Part shown: positions 16,074 through 25,586 of the stretch, piece after piece
How positions within the stretch are numbered: position 1 is the stretch's first letter
Layout: every line of letters starts with the position of its first letter
NCBI RefSeq assembly: GCF_000739635.1
Contig: NZ_BATQ01000119.1
Location: 1-64,000, forward strand
Reading direction: 5' to 3'
Source of the DNA: Verrucomicrobium sp. BvORR034
GTDB lineage: Bacteria > Verrucomicrobiota > Verrucomicrobiia > Verrucomicrobiales > Verrucomicrobiaceae
DNA: 64,000 nucleotides
The notes under the pieces: model-generated
Told to the model about the DNA's origin: nothing
The model's database searches: none
Seen by the model: the letters and a program-made list of their open reading frames with translations, nothing else
Position numbers and translations under genes: made by a program

Positions 16074-17600
16074 ATGATTGCCAATTTTGCCTGCCCGCAT
16101 TGCCAGGTCAGTCTGAAGATGGACACCACCCTCCTACAAGGGCACATTCGCTGCCCCAGTTGCGGTCAGGTGTTTGCCGTGGAGCCACCACCCCCGCAAC
16201 CCGTGATTCCCGTTGCCATCCTGGCAAGCCCGCCCACGCCACCGCCCATCAGTCACGCGGCCGCTCCCGTTCAAGCCACCCCAACTGACCAAGCCTTTCA
16301 CCCCAATCCGCCGCCTCATAAGGCTCCGACACGTCCCGGCCCACCCCGCCCGCACAGCCCGGGGCTTCCAAGGCCACCCCAATCTCCCGAAGCGGCCGCC
16401 GCCAAGGCTGCACAAGAAAAGGCCGAGACCAATGCCCTGTACGCGATGATCGGCATTGGCATCGTGTCCTTCATCGCCCTCATCTTTGTGATTCGCTGGG
16501 GCATGGGTTGGGTAGAGAAGCGCCGCATTGAGAACTCCAGCAGCCATCAGGTGGCCATGATTGAAGCGGCTCAGAAGAAGGCCGACGATGAAGTGAAACG
16601 AAAAGACGCCGAGGCCGCGAATGCCCGACGCGAAGCGGAGAGGAAGAGCATCCGCGCCCAGCTCAGCCTGCACGTCACGGGAGGCAACGATGCCGTGGCC
16701 GACGCCCTTCTGACGGCGCTGGAGGAAGTGAATACCGAGACGGAACTCGCCCTGCAAAATGGCAGTCTCCGCACCAACGTGCAACTGCACATGGAACAGG
16801 CGCTGCTCGCCAAGATGACCGAGAACACAGTGCTGCGGAAGTGGTTTGGAGCTCAGGGATCCCCCTCAGAGTTTGTACGCGCCATCTATGGTCTGGCGGA
16901 TCCCCGCAGCAACATCCAAACAACTCAGCCCGCCCTTCCCGGGGCTGTTTCACCTCTGTTCACAGATCAGAAATACCGCTCCATGGGGACGGGCTTTTTC
17001 GTGGCCCAGAGCGGATGGCTGGTCACGAATCATCACGTGGTTCGAGGAGCGATCAATGTCGAGGTCAGGACCTCGGGAGGCAAGATTGTCAACGCCCGGG
17101 TGGTCAAGAGTGATGAAGAACGGGATCTGGCCCTGCTCAAAGTGGAGGTGACACCTGGGGCCTGGCTGCCCATCACCATGGGTGAGCCCTCCCTGGGCAC
17201 GAATGTTTTCACCGTGGGTTTCCCCCAGCCCACGCTCCAGGGCATCGAGCCAAAGTTCACCGAGGGCACCATCAGCAGCACCCGGGGTTTGCGCGATGAC
17301 GAAAACTCCTACCAGATCTCCGTCCCCGTACAGGGTGGAAACTCAGGCGGAGCCCTGGTGCACCAGAAAAGCGGCTGGGTAGTGGGCGTGATCCGCTCCA
17401 AGCTCACCTCCAACTCTCAGGGCGAGGCCCTGCAGAACGTCAACTATGCCGTCAAGAGCAAGGCCCTGCGAAGTTTCATTGAATCCATCCCGGATGCCAA
17501 GTCGCTGCTCGACGTTCCCGTTGCCTCGAACCCTGAGGATACCGACGCCATCATCGAGAAAGTACGTTCCGCCACGGTGCTCGTACTGATACCCAACTAG
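16074..17600 (+). CDS. Membrane-anchored trypsin-like protease with N-terminal zinc ribbon
   Basis: A 508-residue protein starting at an ATG preceded by AAGGAG with 7-bp spacing. It opens with a CxxC...CxxC zinc ribbon (Cys7, 10, 27, 30) of the MJ0042/FHA-adjacent type seen in PVC proteins. A Pro/Ala-rich linker, one membrane segment (about 122-145) and a charged coiled coil (about 150-190) follow. The trypsin-like domain has TNHHVV with His321, RDLALL with Asp351 and GGNSGGA with Ser424. No PDZ domain follows, unlike DegP/HtrA. The topology suggests a cytoplasmic zinc ribbon and an exported protease domain. The substrate is unknown; envelope quality control is one possibility. Confidence 0.85.
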   Translation: MIANFACPHCQVSLKMDTTLLQGHIRCPSCGQVFAVEPPPPQPVIPVAILASPPTPPPISHAAAPVQATPTDQAFHPNPPPHKAPTRPGPPRPHSPGLPRPPQSPEAAAAKAAQEKAETNALYAMIGIGIVSFIALIFVIRWGMGWVEKRRIENSSSHQVAMIEAAQKKADDEVKRKDAEAANARREAERKSIRAQLSLHVTGGNDAVADALLTALEEVNTETELALQNGSLRTNVQLHMEQALLAKMTENTVLRKWFGAQGSPSEFVRAIYGLADPRSNIQTTQPALPGAVSPLFTDQKYRSMGTGFFVAQSGWLVTNHHVVRGAINVEVRTSGGKIVNARVVKSDEERDLALLKVEVTPGAWLPITMGEPSLGTNVFTVGFPQPTLQGIEPKFTEGTISSTRGLRDDENSYQISVPVQGGNSGGALVHQKSGWVVGVIRSKLTSNSQGEALQNVNYAVKSKALRSFIESIPDAKSLLDVPVASNPEDTDAIIEKVRSATVLVLIPN

Positions 17601-17626
17601 CAGGGAGGTCGCGTGATCCACACCAC

Positions 17627-18702
17627 TTACGGCAGCGCCCCCTGCCAGACACCCGGCACCAGGGTGAGCATCGGCTGACCCGGAATCCCCTGCTCGTTGC
17701 GATGGATCTGGCCGATCACTAAATCCACCCCGGTCGCCCCTACCAGCCGTGACTGTTGATTGATCCCCGGTGGATCCTCTGGAGAACGCCCGGTATTGAG
17801 ACTGGCGAAGATGAGCCCTCCAGGACTGTTAACAATCATGCCCGCAGCTCTGATCCAACCGAGAATCTGGTTCTGCGCCCCCACCACGGCATCGGGACGA
17901 TGCGTGTGCATCCACCCGGCCATGCCTGTCCCTTCGGTATCGGGACAGATGAAGGGCGGTAGCCGACGACTGGCGGGCAGCCGTTGCTGGAAGACCAGAT
18001 AGGCCGCCAGCCAGGAAAGCTGCACCCGCTCATGAGTCTTGGCATCCGTGGCAAACCCGACGCGCCGGGCACCATGTGCGTGCAGATGCTCCAGTGTAAC
18101 GAGGTTCCCCTGGTAAAAGTTGGGGACCACCCTGGAGACGGACGGTTCCAGCAGCGTATGACCAATGGCAATGGCCGCATGATTCTCCCAGCACAGCGGC
18201 ACGGTGCCGTTTGGCTCAGGCAACGGGCAATCAAGACGCCCCGGATGTGGCGGGTGTGCAGCATCTTGTTGAAGCGCTCCACCTCCAGCACGGGATCCTG
18301 AATCCAGAAGGTTTCCAGCAAATAACCCTGCTCAGCCGCACGATCACGCGCGCCTTCATAGTACTCGACGAAGCTCGGATTGGGGTATCGCCACCCCTCA
18401 CGGGTCGGGTGCGCCGTGATATAGGCCAGTGTATTGACCGTGCGGGGCTGACGGTGGGATTTGAGGTCCGCCATCAAGGCTGACACCATGGCATTGCGAC
18501 GATAGCCCATTTCACCCGCCAGCTTCTGGATGGCTTCACATCGCTCTGCGGGAAGCCGCGGATGATTGCTCAAGGCACGAGAGACCGTGGACCGGGACAC
18601 GCCTGCCGCGCGGGCCACTTCCTCCATGGTGACCGGGCGTTCAGACTCGCGCTTTTCACTCGCTGGATCCACAGCGTGCAACGACGTGCACAACCGACAC
18701 AT
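17627..18702 (-). pseudogene. LacI-family transcriptional regulator, split by a frameshift
   Basis: The first frame (from about 18702) encodes the DNA-binding half: TMEEVARAAGVSRSTVSRAL, hinge region, then the start of the ligand domain up to RGVLIAR. The second frame (stop at 17627-17629) continues seamlessly from LPEPNGTVPL through RVVPNFYQGN, HGARRVGFATD and ERVQLSWLAAYL to the end of the sugar-binding domain. The join lies at about 18224, where one missing base would restore a full regulator of about 360 aa. It may be a true pseudogene or a sequence error. If read alone, the first frame gives a truncated DNA-binding protein. It is divergent from the DJ-1-like gene (64-70 bp between starts), so that gene or its own promoter may be its target. 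Confidence 0.8.
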
Positions 18703-18772
18703 TGTCACGCGTTTTCCTCCCTGCCATCATACCGGCGCGCAAGAACACAACCTACCCTTCCGCTCCCTCACC

Positions 18773-19348
18773 ATGGAAAAAGTTCTCATCATTATCGGCG
18801 ACGCCACAGAAACGGTGGACACCCTCTACCCCTTCTACCGCCTGATCGAAGGCGGCTACCAACCCGTCGTCGCAGCCCACGAAAAGCGGCGCTACCAGAT
18901 GGTGATGCATGAGGTGAAGCCTGGCTGGACCATCACCAAGGAATGGGAGGGCTACACCATCAATGCCGACGTGACCTTTGTCGAAATCAAGGCCGAGGAG
19001 TACGCCGGCATCTTCTTCAGCGGCGGTCGCGCCCCGGAATACATCCGTGAGGACCGGGATCTGCTGAAGGTCACCAAGTACTTCTTTGAGAAGAACCTGC
19101 CCATCGCCAGTGTCTGCCACGGCGTGGAGATTCCCGCCCGGGCCGACTGCGTTCGCGGTCGCCGCATGGCCACCGTGCCCAAGTGCCAGTTCGACCTGGA
19201 AGTCTGTGGCGGCATCTTCGTCAACGAAGCCTGCGTGGTGGATGGCAACCTCGTGAGCGGGCGCACCTTCCATGACCACGGCTACTACATGGGTGCCTGG
19301 ATGAAGCTGCTGGATGAGGAACGCGCCCGTCGCCAGGCGGCCGCGTAG
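18773..19348 (+). CDS. DJ-1/PfpI family protein
   Basis: 191 residues from the ATG at 18773; upstream in-frame codons overlap the divergent lacI region and have no support. The class I glutamine-amidotransferase-like fold is clear: VLIIIGDATE at the start, GIFFSGGRAPEY in the middle, and the nucleophile elbow SVCHGVEI with Cys115 followed by His116. Members act as glyoxalase III/deglycase-like hydrolases, chaperones or intracellular peptidases; which applies here is not visible. It is cytoplasmic, with no signal peptide. A strong terminator follows the stop. Confidence 0.88.
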   Translation: MEKVLIIIGDATETVDTLYPFYRLIEGGYQPVVAAHEKRRYQMVMHEVKPGWTITKEWEGYTINADVTFVEIKAEEYAGIFFSGGRAPEYIREDRDLLKVTKYFFEKNLPIASVCHGVEIPARADCVRGRRMATVPKCQFDLEVCGGIFVNEACVVDGNLVSGRTFHDHGYYMGAWMKLLDEERARRQAAA

Positions 19349-19383
19349 TCCGACACCCAATCACAGGGACCTCTCTCCCGCCA

Positions 19384-19411
19384 GCCGGCAGAACATTCTG
19401 CCGGCTTTTTT
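19384..19411 (+). terminator. Rho-independent terminator after the DJ-1/PfpI gene
   Basis: An 8-bp stem GCCGGCAG/CTGCCGGC with a six-base loop is followed by six T residues (19406-19411). Confidence 0.93.
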
Positions 19412-19430
19412 GTGCACGGCCAACCCTCGA

Positions 19431-20648
19431 TCAGCGAGTGCGGTTGATGCTCTCCACACGCGTGCGCGGGATGTTTGCCGGAGGCTCTGTGGCGGCCCCG
19501 CCACCCATGGTGTCCTCGTCGTCTTCCAGTTCCGGGACTTCCAGCACCACTTCCCCATGGCGAACCTTCTTCTTGGCCATGGCCACGGAGATCCACCGAA
19601 ACTCCTCAGTATTCTCCAGAATAACCTTCATCATCATGGTGAGCGGCACCGCCAGGAACATGCCCGCAGGCCCCCATAACCAACCCCAGAAGATGACGCT
19701 GAGTACAATGACCAGCCCGGAGATGCCAAAACGCCGCCCCATGAGCATGGGCTGCCAGAGGCTGTCCAGGCAGAAGTTGATGACCGCATAGCCAATGGCC
19801 ACCCCTACCGCAGGACCCACGCCGTGCTGCACAAGCGCCTCAATGACCGCCGGGATGCCCGCCGCCGTGGAGCCCACAGCCGGGATGTAGTTGAAGGCAA
19901 ACGCCAGGATGCCCCACAGCAAGGGGTACTTCAGATTGAAGCTCCAACAAAGGATGAAGGCCGCCACTCCGGTGGCGGCACTGATGAGCGTTTTGACTCC
20001 TAGATACTTCTGGATGTCCGTGGCAGATTGCAAGAGGACGGCAAGATTCGGCCCGCCCGCCTGCTCCACCACAGAGGCGCGACTCGTGGTGCCGGGAGCC
20101 TCCATGAGGATGAACATCATTACTACGAGGACGATGATCGTCGACCCCAGCCAGGTGGCCACCGTTCCGAAAGTGGTCCCCACCATGGAGGCGACGTTCT
20201 TCACCACATCCTGATTCGTCGCCAGCGAGATGATGGTGGGCACGTCAAAGACCTGATTGGCCGTATCCTTGGCCCCTTCCACACCGCGTTCTTCCAGCCA
20301 GGCACCCGTCTGATCCACGTAGGTCTTGAGTTTGTGGACATAACCAGGCACCTCACTCTGAAACTTGCGCAACAGGCTGGCTCCGGCATACACGGTGAGC
20401 CCAAGCGTAAGCACGATGGCCCCCACCGTGATAAAAAGCGCCACCATATGAGGCAGCTTCTTGGACATGAGCCAGTGCATGAGCGGAAAGCTCAACACGC
20501 TCAAGAAAAAGGCGACCACGATAGGCACGAGAAATCCCGCCCCGGCCTTCAGCCCGGCGATGACGACAATGACGCATGCCAGCGTCAGCAAAGCGCGTCC
20601 GGCCTTCATGGCGCGGGGCATGGGGGGATCAGCTTCGCGTTCTCTCAT
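19431..20648 (-). CDS. AI-2E family transporter (UPF0118 permease)
   Basis: A 405-residue integral membrane protein with about seven or eight hydrophobic segments: two near the N-terminus (about 18-60), one near 68-95, a long soluble loop (about 95-165), then a cluster to about 345. The signatures NYIPAVGSTAAGIPAVI and WGWLWGPAGMFLAVPLT are diagnostic of the AI-2E/TqsA permease family. Family members have been linked to autoinducer-2 export or to Na+/H+ antiport, so substrate assignment is not safe. The C-terminal ~50 residues are acidic and cytoplasmic. It converges with the DJ-1-like gene. Confidence 0.9.
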   Translation of the reverse strand: MREREADPPMPRAMKAGRALLTLACVIVVIAGLKAGAGFLVPIVVAFFLSVLSFPLMHWLMSKKLPHMVALFITVGAIVLTLGLTVYAGASLLRKFQSEVPGYVHKLKTYVDQTGAWLEERGVEGAKDTANQVFDVPTIISLATNQDVVKNVASMVGTTFGTVATWLGSTIIVLVVMMFILMEAPGTTSRASVVEQAGGPNLAVLLQSATDIQKYLGVKTLISAATGVAAFILCWSFNLKYPLLWGILAFAFNYIPAVGSTAAGIPAVIEALVQHGVGPAVGVAIGYAVINFCLDSLWQPMLMGRRFGISGLVIVLSVIFWGWLWGPAGMFLAVPLTMMMKVILENTEEFRWISVAMAKKKVRHGEVVLEVPELEDDEDTMGGGAATEPPANIPRTRVESINRTR

Positions 20649-20807
20649 CTCCTGGGGATTGGGATATTTCTACTCTGACAAAACAATTGGGAACGATACA
20701 GAGCACGAGGACGAAAGCGATTAATCTCTGTGTCAGATACGCCCCCTTGGTCCGCGACGGTTCGACAACGGTCGCCATGAGGACGTTGAGCCCAGGGCAA
20801 GAAAGAG

Positions 20808-21659
20808 TCAGCGAGTCGGCTTCTCCGCCACGAACACCACGTAACGCATCGCTTTCGTGCGATAAGCCACCCAAATTCTCACCATGGTGATCGCAAAAAT
20901 GCGGTTGTCATTGCGGGCATCAAGGAGAAACCGAAGGTAGCCCGGCCGCCGGATCAGCCCTACAACAAAGCGCCATGCGCAGATGGGCCAGGTACGGGAG
21001 ACCTTCCGGGTCACATCCAGCCGCTCCTTCATGGCAAAGCCCGCTTGCTCCATCCATGCCACATAGTCTTCCTCAGTCCCCATCGCAGGAAGCCTGCCCT
21101 CACGACACACTGGCTCCACCAGATGCCGCACCTGCCAGGGCTTGAGCGCGTCCCCTGCCAGCCAAGCGCAAACCACCAACCGACCGCCGGGTTTCAAGAC
21201 GCGAGCAGCTTCAGAAAACACCCTTGGTTTGTCCGCCATATGCTCCGTGCTCTCGATCGCCACCAAGGCATCAAAGGCTTCATCAGGACGCCGATTGCGC
21301 ATCCAATCCTCCACCAAATACGAGGGATTCCCGGGCGTATGCGTGACCTCAGCGGCATAACACTGCTGGGCGGGAGAGACTGTCAATCCCGTGACCCGAG
21401 CCCCATACTCATCTGCCAGCAGGCGGGAAGTCCCACCATAGCCGCACCCCAGATCACATACTTCCGCCCCCGGCACCAGCGCTGCCTTGGCCGCTACCAG
21501 ATGAGACATTGCCCGAACGGCCTCATCAGAGCTTTCCCTCCCCGTCTCCCACAAGCCATGGTGAACATGCTCCCCCCATATTTCGCGATAAAAACCGTCC
21601 AGCTGATCATAGTGCCGCGCCACGTCGTCCACAGAGATCGGCAGGGAGGATTCAACCAT
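20808..21659 (-). CDS. SAM-dependent methyltransferase, tocopherol/sterol-methyltransferase-like
   Basis: A 283-residue class I methyltransferase. Motif I is VCDLGCGYGG (about 68-77), followed by GARVTGLTVSPAQQ, the post-motif segment VAIESTEHMADK and RVLKPGGRLVVCAWLA. The N-terminal HYDQLDGFYREIWGEHVHHGLW is characteristic of the gamma-tocopherol/sterol/cyclopropane-synthase-like branch, which methylates lipids, quinones or small aromatics. No membrane segment is obvious, though the C-terminus (about 215-270) is hydrophobic and may touch the membrane. The substrate is unassigned. Its neighbours give no pathway context. Confidence 0.85.
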   Translation of the reverse strand: MVESSLPISVDDVARHYDQLDGFYREIWGEHVHHGLWETGRESSDEAVRAMSHLVAAKAALVPGAEVCDLGCGYGGTSRLLADEYGARVTGLTVSPAQQCYAAEVTHTPGNPSYLVEDWMRNRRPDEAFDALVAIESTEHMADKPRVFSEAARVLKPGGRLVVCAWLAGDALKPWQVRHLVEPVCREGRLPAMGTEEDYVAWMEQAGFAMKERLDVTRKVSRTWPICAWRFVVGLIRRPGYLRFLLDARNDNRIFAITMVRIWVAYRTKAMRYVVFVAEKPTR

Positions 21660-21780
21660 GGCAGTTCAATGGAGAAATGGATGACGCACGATACTGGGGC
21701 CTTGGTCAATATGCCCTCTTCTGCAATCGTGTGCACCAAGAACCAGACGGAAGTAATTTCATCCACATTCCGATCCGTCA

Positions 21781-21819
21781 CAAAAACAACGGCCAGCCGG
21801 ATTTCCCGACTGGCCGTTG
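21781..21819 (-). terminator. Rho-independent terminator after the HTH-receiver gene
   Basis: On the minus strand, a 10-bp stem CAACGGCCAG/CTGGCCGTTG with a 13-base loop is followed by five T residues (A's at 21782-21786). It lies about 45 bp after the stop of the gene at 21866. Confidence 0.9.
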
Positions 21820-21865
21820 CAAAAGTCAATCATCTAGGACGGCTTCTGCCGACCACGGGATCGGG

Positions 21866-22429
21866 TCAAAGACCGATCTCAGCGCCCTTGTGGCCGAGCT
21901 GCTTCACAGCCTTGTTGAGCTGATCGAACTCGATGGGCTTCTTGATCACGGTGACTGGCCCCGTCGACAGGATCTTGCTGAGAATCTCACTGTCAGGGTA
22001 ACCGGTAATCACCACAATAGGGAGGTCCGGATGGATGTCCTTCAGCTGGATGTAAACTTCATCTCCAGGAATGTCAGGGAGCTTGAGGTCGAGGAACACG
22101 AAGTCAAACTTCTGTTTCTTGGCCAGAGAGATGGCTTCAGCACCAGAGCCGACGACAAGACGACCGAAGCCGGCCTTCTTGAGGAACTGCTTGAACAGCG
22201 CCTGCAAAGCAGGGTCATCATCCACGACCAACACAGTTGGCTGACCCGACTCCTCTTCCTTGCGAAGCACATCACGGTCAAGCAGGCTGCGCTTGATGCG
22301 CCAACGTCCTCCGATCTGCACAGCGGGAAGCTGGCCCCGTTGCACGAGGTAATAGACGGTCGGAAGAGGAATCCGCAGATACTCCGCGGTTTCCTTGACC
22401 GTCATCAATTCGGGTGAGGTTTCAGCCAT
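21866..22429 (-). CDS. Excisionase-type HTH fused to a response-regulator receiver domain
   Basis: 187 residues from the ATG at 22429 (a TTG lies three codons upstream). Residues 6-55 are a helix-turn-helix of the excisionase/MerR type (MTVKETAEYLRIPLPTVYYL, then LPAVQIGGRWRIKR). Residues 65-185 are a receiver domain with acidic pocket Asp70-72, phospho-acceptor Asp114 (VFLDLKLPD), Thr142 (ITGY) and Lys164 (VIKKP), so it should be phosphorylatable. The order DNA-binding then receiver is the reverse of common response regulators. No histidine kinase is adjacent. It is monocistronic, with its own terminator and a long upstream non-coding region. It is probably a phosphorylation-controlled transcription factor; its targets are unknown. 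Confidence 0.88.
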   Translation of the reverse strand: MAETSPELMTVKETAEYLRIPLPTVYYLVQRGQLPAVQIGGRWRIKRSLLDRDVLRKEEESGQPTVLVVDDDPALQALFKQFLKKAGFGRLVVGSGAEAISLAKKQKFDFVFLDLKLPDIPGDEVYIQLKDIHPDLPIVVITGYPDSEILSKILSTGPVTVIKKPIEFDQLNKAVKQLGHKGAEIGL

Positions 22430-22970
22430 AGTGTTCAAGAGAAAGGGTGGATGGAGATTGAGAAATCGTGTCGTAGGAATGAGCAGGAAAATCTGCGCTT
22501 CTGGTTAGCAGCGATGTGACACACAATTACTATAAGTTCAAAAAAATGACAAGGAGAAACTGCCCGGAATACTGAGAAAATTAAGGTTAAGTGGAATTAA
22601 GCATCAAATTTGCGAGTCATTACTGATCTCATTACACGATCGAGGAATGTGACAAAACCGCAATTCTCATGCAAGCGCGACGGGATTGGGACAATTTTCT
22701 CCAATGGCAAGAATAATCATTTGGCTCTCCAGATAACTTGGACAACAAAGAAGAGGCGTTGTTCTAGTTTCTCTCATTTGAGAGCACACATCCCTAGGAG
22801 AGCCCCATCCACCTTTCGAACTACGAGAAGGCCTGAAAATTTTAGGCCTGATAGAAGCGTCTTTCAGCCACCACTGCCTTCGAGGGCTCCGTCTGGCCGG
22901 ATTGCGTTGCGCATTCCATTCCGGCAGACTGACAGAGAGACTCACCAGGATTCACAGCTTGGCTGCGAAA
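22430..22970. other. Non-coding region upstream of the HTH-receiver gene
   Basis: About 540 bp, visibly more AT-rich than its surroundings (for example 22500-22640). It contains the promoter of the HTH-receiver gene and the end of the kinase-gene transcript. I see no gene, tRNA or clear terminator in it. Confidence 0.5.
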
Positions 22971-25463
22971 CTACTCATCCATTCGGGCGAGGACTCCATT
23001 CTCTCCCAGAACCAGGCGGAACCCGATTTCATCATTGCGAGTGCCGGTGGGCATGGGTCGCCGATAAGAAGCCAGCAATTCTTCCCGCTCGCGAGTACGC
23101 CAGCTGCCGCCACGCACCACGCCCATACGCTGCTGCTTGGGCTCAGGCCCGCCAAAGTCTTCCGCTACCCATTCCCAGACGTTACCCGAAAGGTCTCTGA
23201 GGCCGGTGCGCGCATCCGGCGTGAAGGAGCCTGCCGGGGCGAGCCCGACGAAGCCATCATTCAGCCCCGGGATGCCATTCTTCTGTTTGGCGTCATCTGC
23301 CGCACTCTGGTCCCAGAGGTTGCCCGGCACAACTGGCGGCACCCAGATGAACCCCCAAGGATAGAACCCCTCGATCCGGCGATTGCGATCTGCCGGAGTA
23401 TCGCCGCGCTCTCGAGGCAGCCCGGCGGCCATGCTCCACTCATCGTCTGTAGGCAGTCGGTAGCTTTGATTCTCCTCCAGCAGCCCCTTGGCCTGCTCGG
23501 TGCGGGTGAGCCACCTGGCATAGTGAATGGCATCCTCCCGGCTGACAAAGGTCATGGGCAGGGTGCTGTCCTCCGCCGGGTCAATTGGCGGTGGATTGGT
23601 GATGGGGACGGATCGCAGATAGCTGGCGTAGTCCGCCCTGCGAATCTCCGTGGCGGACATGAGGACCGCTCCCAGTGGGACGAAATCCATGCCCAGAGAG
23701 TTCTTCCACTTACGACCGAATGCCACCGCGTCGGTGGGCTTCATCTTGGCCGTCAGCGTGAGCAGCTTGCCCTCCTCCACCTTGCCTTTTAGGATCTCCC
23801 GTTTGTAGCCAGGCAGGCTCATCACAAATGAGGCCTCCCCCACCCGCATCCGCGAGAGGGACAACGGGGTGGTGCCGAGCACTTCGCCGTTGTTGATGAC
23901 CTCAGCATGAGGTGGCAGGCTCTCCACCAGTACCTGGCCGAATTGCAGCTTCTCCAGCGAGAGACGCATGGCAAACCAGTTCTTCTGCGAGCCCGGGCTG
24001 CGCTTGAGCGTGGTGTCTGGCCGCCAGCCGTACTCCATGTCCAAGCCAAGAGCACCAGCCGCGCGGTCTTGATCGGTCAACCAGTTGCAGAATCCAGTCG
24101 CATCTGCCCGGGGTACCACCACGGAGTATTCAGGTTTGCCCCCCTTCTGGAAGCTGGGCACCACCTCGCCTTCAAAGGACTGCATGGTGGACTCCAGGAA
24201 CTGATTGAACAGTTCTAGAGTGACGGGCCGGTCCGCCACGTGGCGATCCTTCTGCCAGGTGAAGCGCATGTCGAAGCTGTTGAGCCACATGCGCCCCGGA
24301 TTGGGCAGCTTGGCCTGGGCGATCTCCTCTGGGGTGAGTTTCTTCGCCTCGGGGGCCTGAATCTGGTAGCTCCAGGCAGTCTCCCGCTGCACCACGGCGA
24401 GCAACGCCCCGCTCAACACGGAGCCCACCGCCAGATGCCAGGTGGCATTCACCAAGCGTCGGGAAAGGGGCACGGGACGAGGCACACCCACCATGCGCAA
24501 TGCGGCGGCAAAGTCAGCAGAGCTGGCGTAGCGTTCCTTGAGACTGGGTGCACAAGCCCGGCAGATGACGGTGTTCCACTCCCGCCACAAGTTCCACTCT
24601 GCCGCCCCCAGATCCTCCGGCACCTCCGGGAACTCCATACGATCCTTCCCGGAACTGATCTCATAGAGCACCTTGCCCAGACTATAGATATCAGAAGCGA
24701 ACGTGCCAGGGCCCTCCGGGGGCACAAATCCCTCTGTGCCGACGTAGGAACGCTCCCCGTGGACAGCGACCAGGCCGATATCCGCGAGCTTCCAGGCTCC
24801 CTTTACATAGATGATGTTGGACGGCTTGATGTCCCGGTGGGTCAAGCCATGGCTGTGCATGTAGCCAAGGGCGTCCGCGAGGAAAATCCCGGTCTCCTTG
24901 CACTCCTGGAGGCCGATACGACCCCGGTTTCGAAAGTCCGTGGTGAGCGTGCGTGGCACGTACGTGGTGATATCGACATCACGCCCACTCTGGGCGTCAT
25001 CAGCCAGCTCCATCACGTAGTAATAGAAACCGTTGGCGTCATTCCAGCCCACATGAAGGACGTTCACCAGTCCAGGATGACCGCGGGAGATGGGTTCAAA
25101 CTGCTGAATCCCCTCAAACTCACGCCGGAAGGTCTTTTCGTATTCGAAATCCTCCCGCCAGACGATCTTCACGGCGCGGAGAGCACCGGTGATGGCCTGA
25201 GCAAGCCACACCTCCCCGTAGGCTCCAGACCCGATGCGCCGGATCAGCTTGAAGTCGGGAATTGGGATGTCGTTGTCCCGAGTGCTGACGGGCTCCTCGG
25301 GAGGGATGCGGGTATCCGCCTTTACCTGGCCGCGAGGCTCGATCTTCACTCCCTGCTTCACGTCGCCCGGCGGCGGTGGCAGGGCCGAAGCGCGACCACC
25401 CTTCTCCGATGACTTGTCGCCAGCGTTGGGGGTCGGGGCTTTGGGCTCGTCAGGGGCGGGCAT
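22971..25463 (-). CDS. Ser/Thr protein kinase fused to PEGA and FGE-sulfatase domains
   Basis: About 830 residues from the ATG at 25463 (a TTG lies seven codons upstream). Residues 70 to about 330 are a Hanks-type kinase: GSGAYGEVW P-loop, Lys99 (AVKIV), catalytic HRDIKPSN with Asp211, and ADIGL in place of DFG. A single membrane segment follows (about 341-359). Outside it are a degenerate FGE-like stretch (about 385-470), a PEGA segment (VESLPPHAEVINNGEVLG) and a C-terminal FGE-sulfatase/SUMF1-type domain (SLGMDFVPLGAV to VRGGSWRTR and GFRLVL). It is probably a transmembrane receptor kinase with a surface-exposed sensor, not a true formylglycine generator. The ECF sigma gene lies 120 bp upstream on the same strand. 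Confidence 0.92.
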   Translation of the reverse strand: MPAPDEPKAPTPNAGDKSSEKGGRASALPPPPGDVKQGVKIEPRGQVKADTRIPPEEPVSTRDNDIPIPDFKLIRRIGSGAYGEVWLAQAITGALRAVKIVWREDFEYEKTFRREFEGIQQFEPISRGHPGLVNVLHVGWNDANGFYYYVMELADDAQSGRDVDITTYVPRTLTTDFRNRGRIGLQECKETGIFLADALGYMHSHGLTHRDIKPSNIIYVKGAWKLADIGLVAVHGERSYVGTEGFVPPEGPGTFASDIYSLGKVLYEISSGKDRMEFPEVPEDLGAAEWNLWREWNTVICRACAPSLKERYASSADFAAALRMVGVPRPVPLSRRLVNATWHLAVGSVLSGALLAVVQRETAWSYQIQAPEAKKLTPEEIAQAKLPNPGRMWLNSFDMRFTWQKDRHVADRPVTLELFNQFLESTMQSFEGEVVPSFQKGGKPEYSVVVPRADATGFCNWLTDQDRAAGALGLDMEYGWRPDTTLKRSPGSQKNWFAMRLSLEKLQFGQVLVESLPPHAEVINNGEVLGTTPLSLSRMRVGEASFVMSLPGYKREILKGKVEEGKLLTLTAKMKPTDAVAFGRKWKNSLGMDFVPLGAVLMSATEIRRADYASYLRSVPITNPPPIDPAEDSTLPMTFVSREDAIHYARWLTRTEQAKGLLEENQSYRLPTDDEWSMAAGLPRERGDTPADRNRRIEGFYPWGFIWVPPVVPGNLWDQSAADDAKQKNGIPGLNDGFVGLAPAGSFTPDARTGLRDLSGNVWEWVAEDFGGPEPKQQRMGVVRGGSWRTREREELLASYRRPMPTGTRNDEIGFRLVLGENGVLARMDE

Positions 25464-25586
25464 TGATTGCAGCAAACCTAGCAAGGATGATCCCTACCAT
25501 CCAGTGAACGATGCAAGAAAAAAGACGGCAGCACCTGAACCGCCCCGTCGATCCGGGAAAAGATCCTCACGCCAACCACAGAATGC

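Noticed and set aside
22971-23700. FGE domain as an active sulfatase-activating enzyme
   Set aside because: It is fused to a receptor kinase and I could not find the catalytic cysteine pair; in PVC kinases this fold is usually a sensor or binding module.
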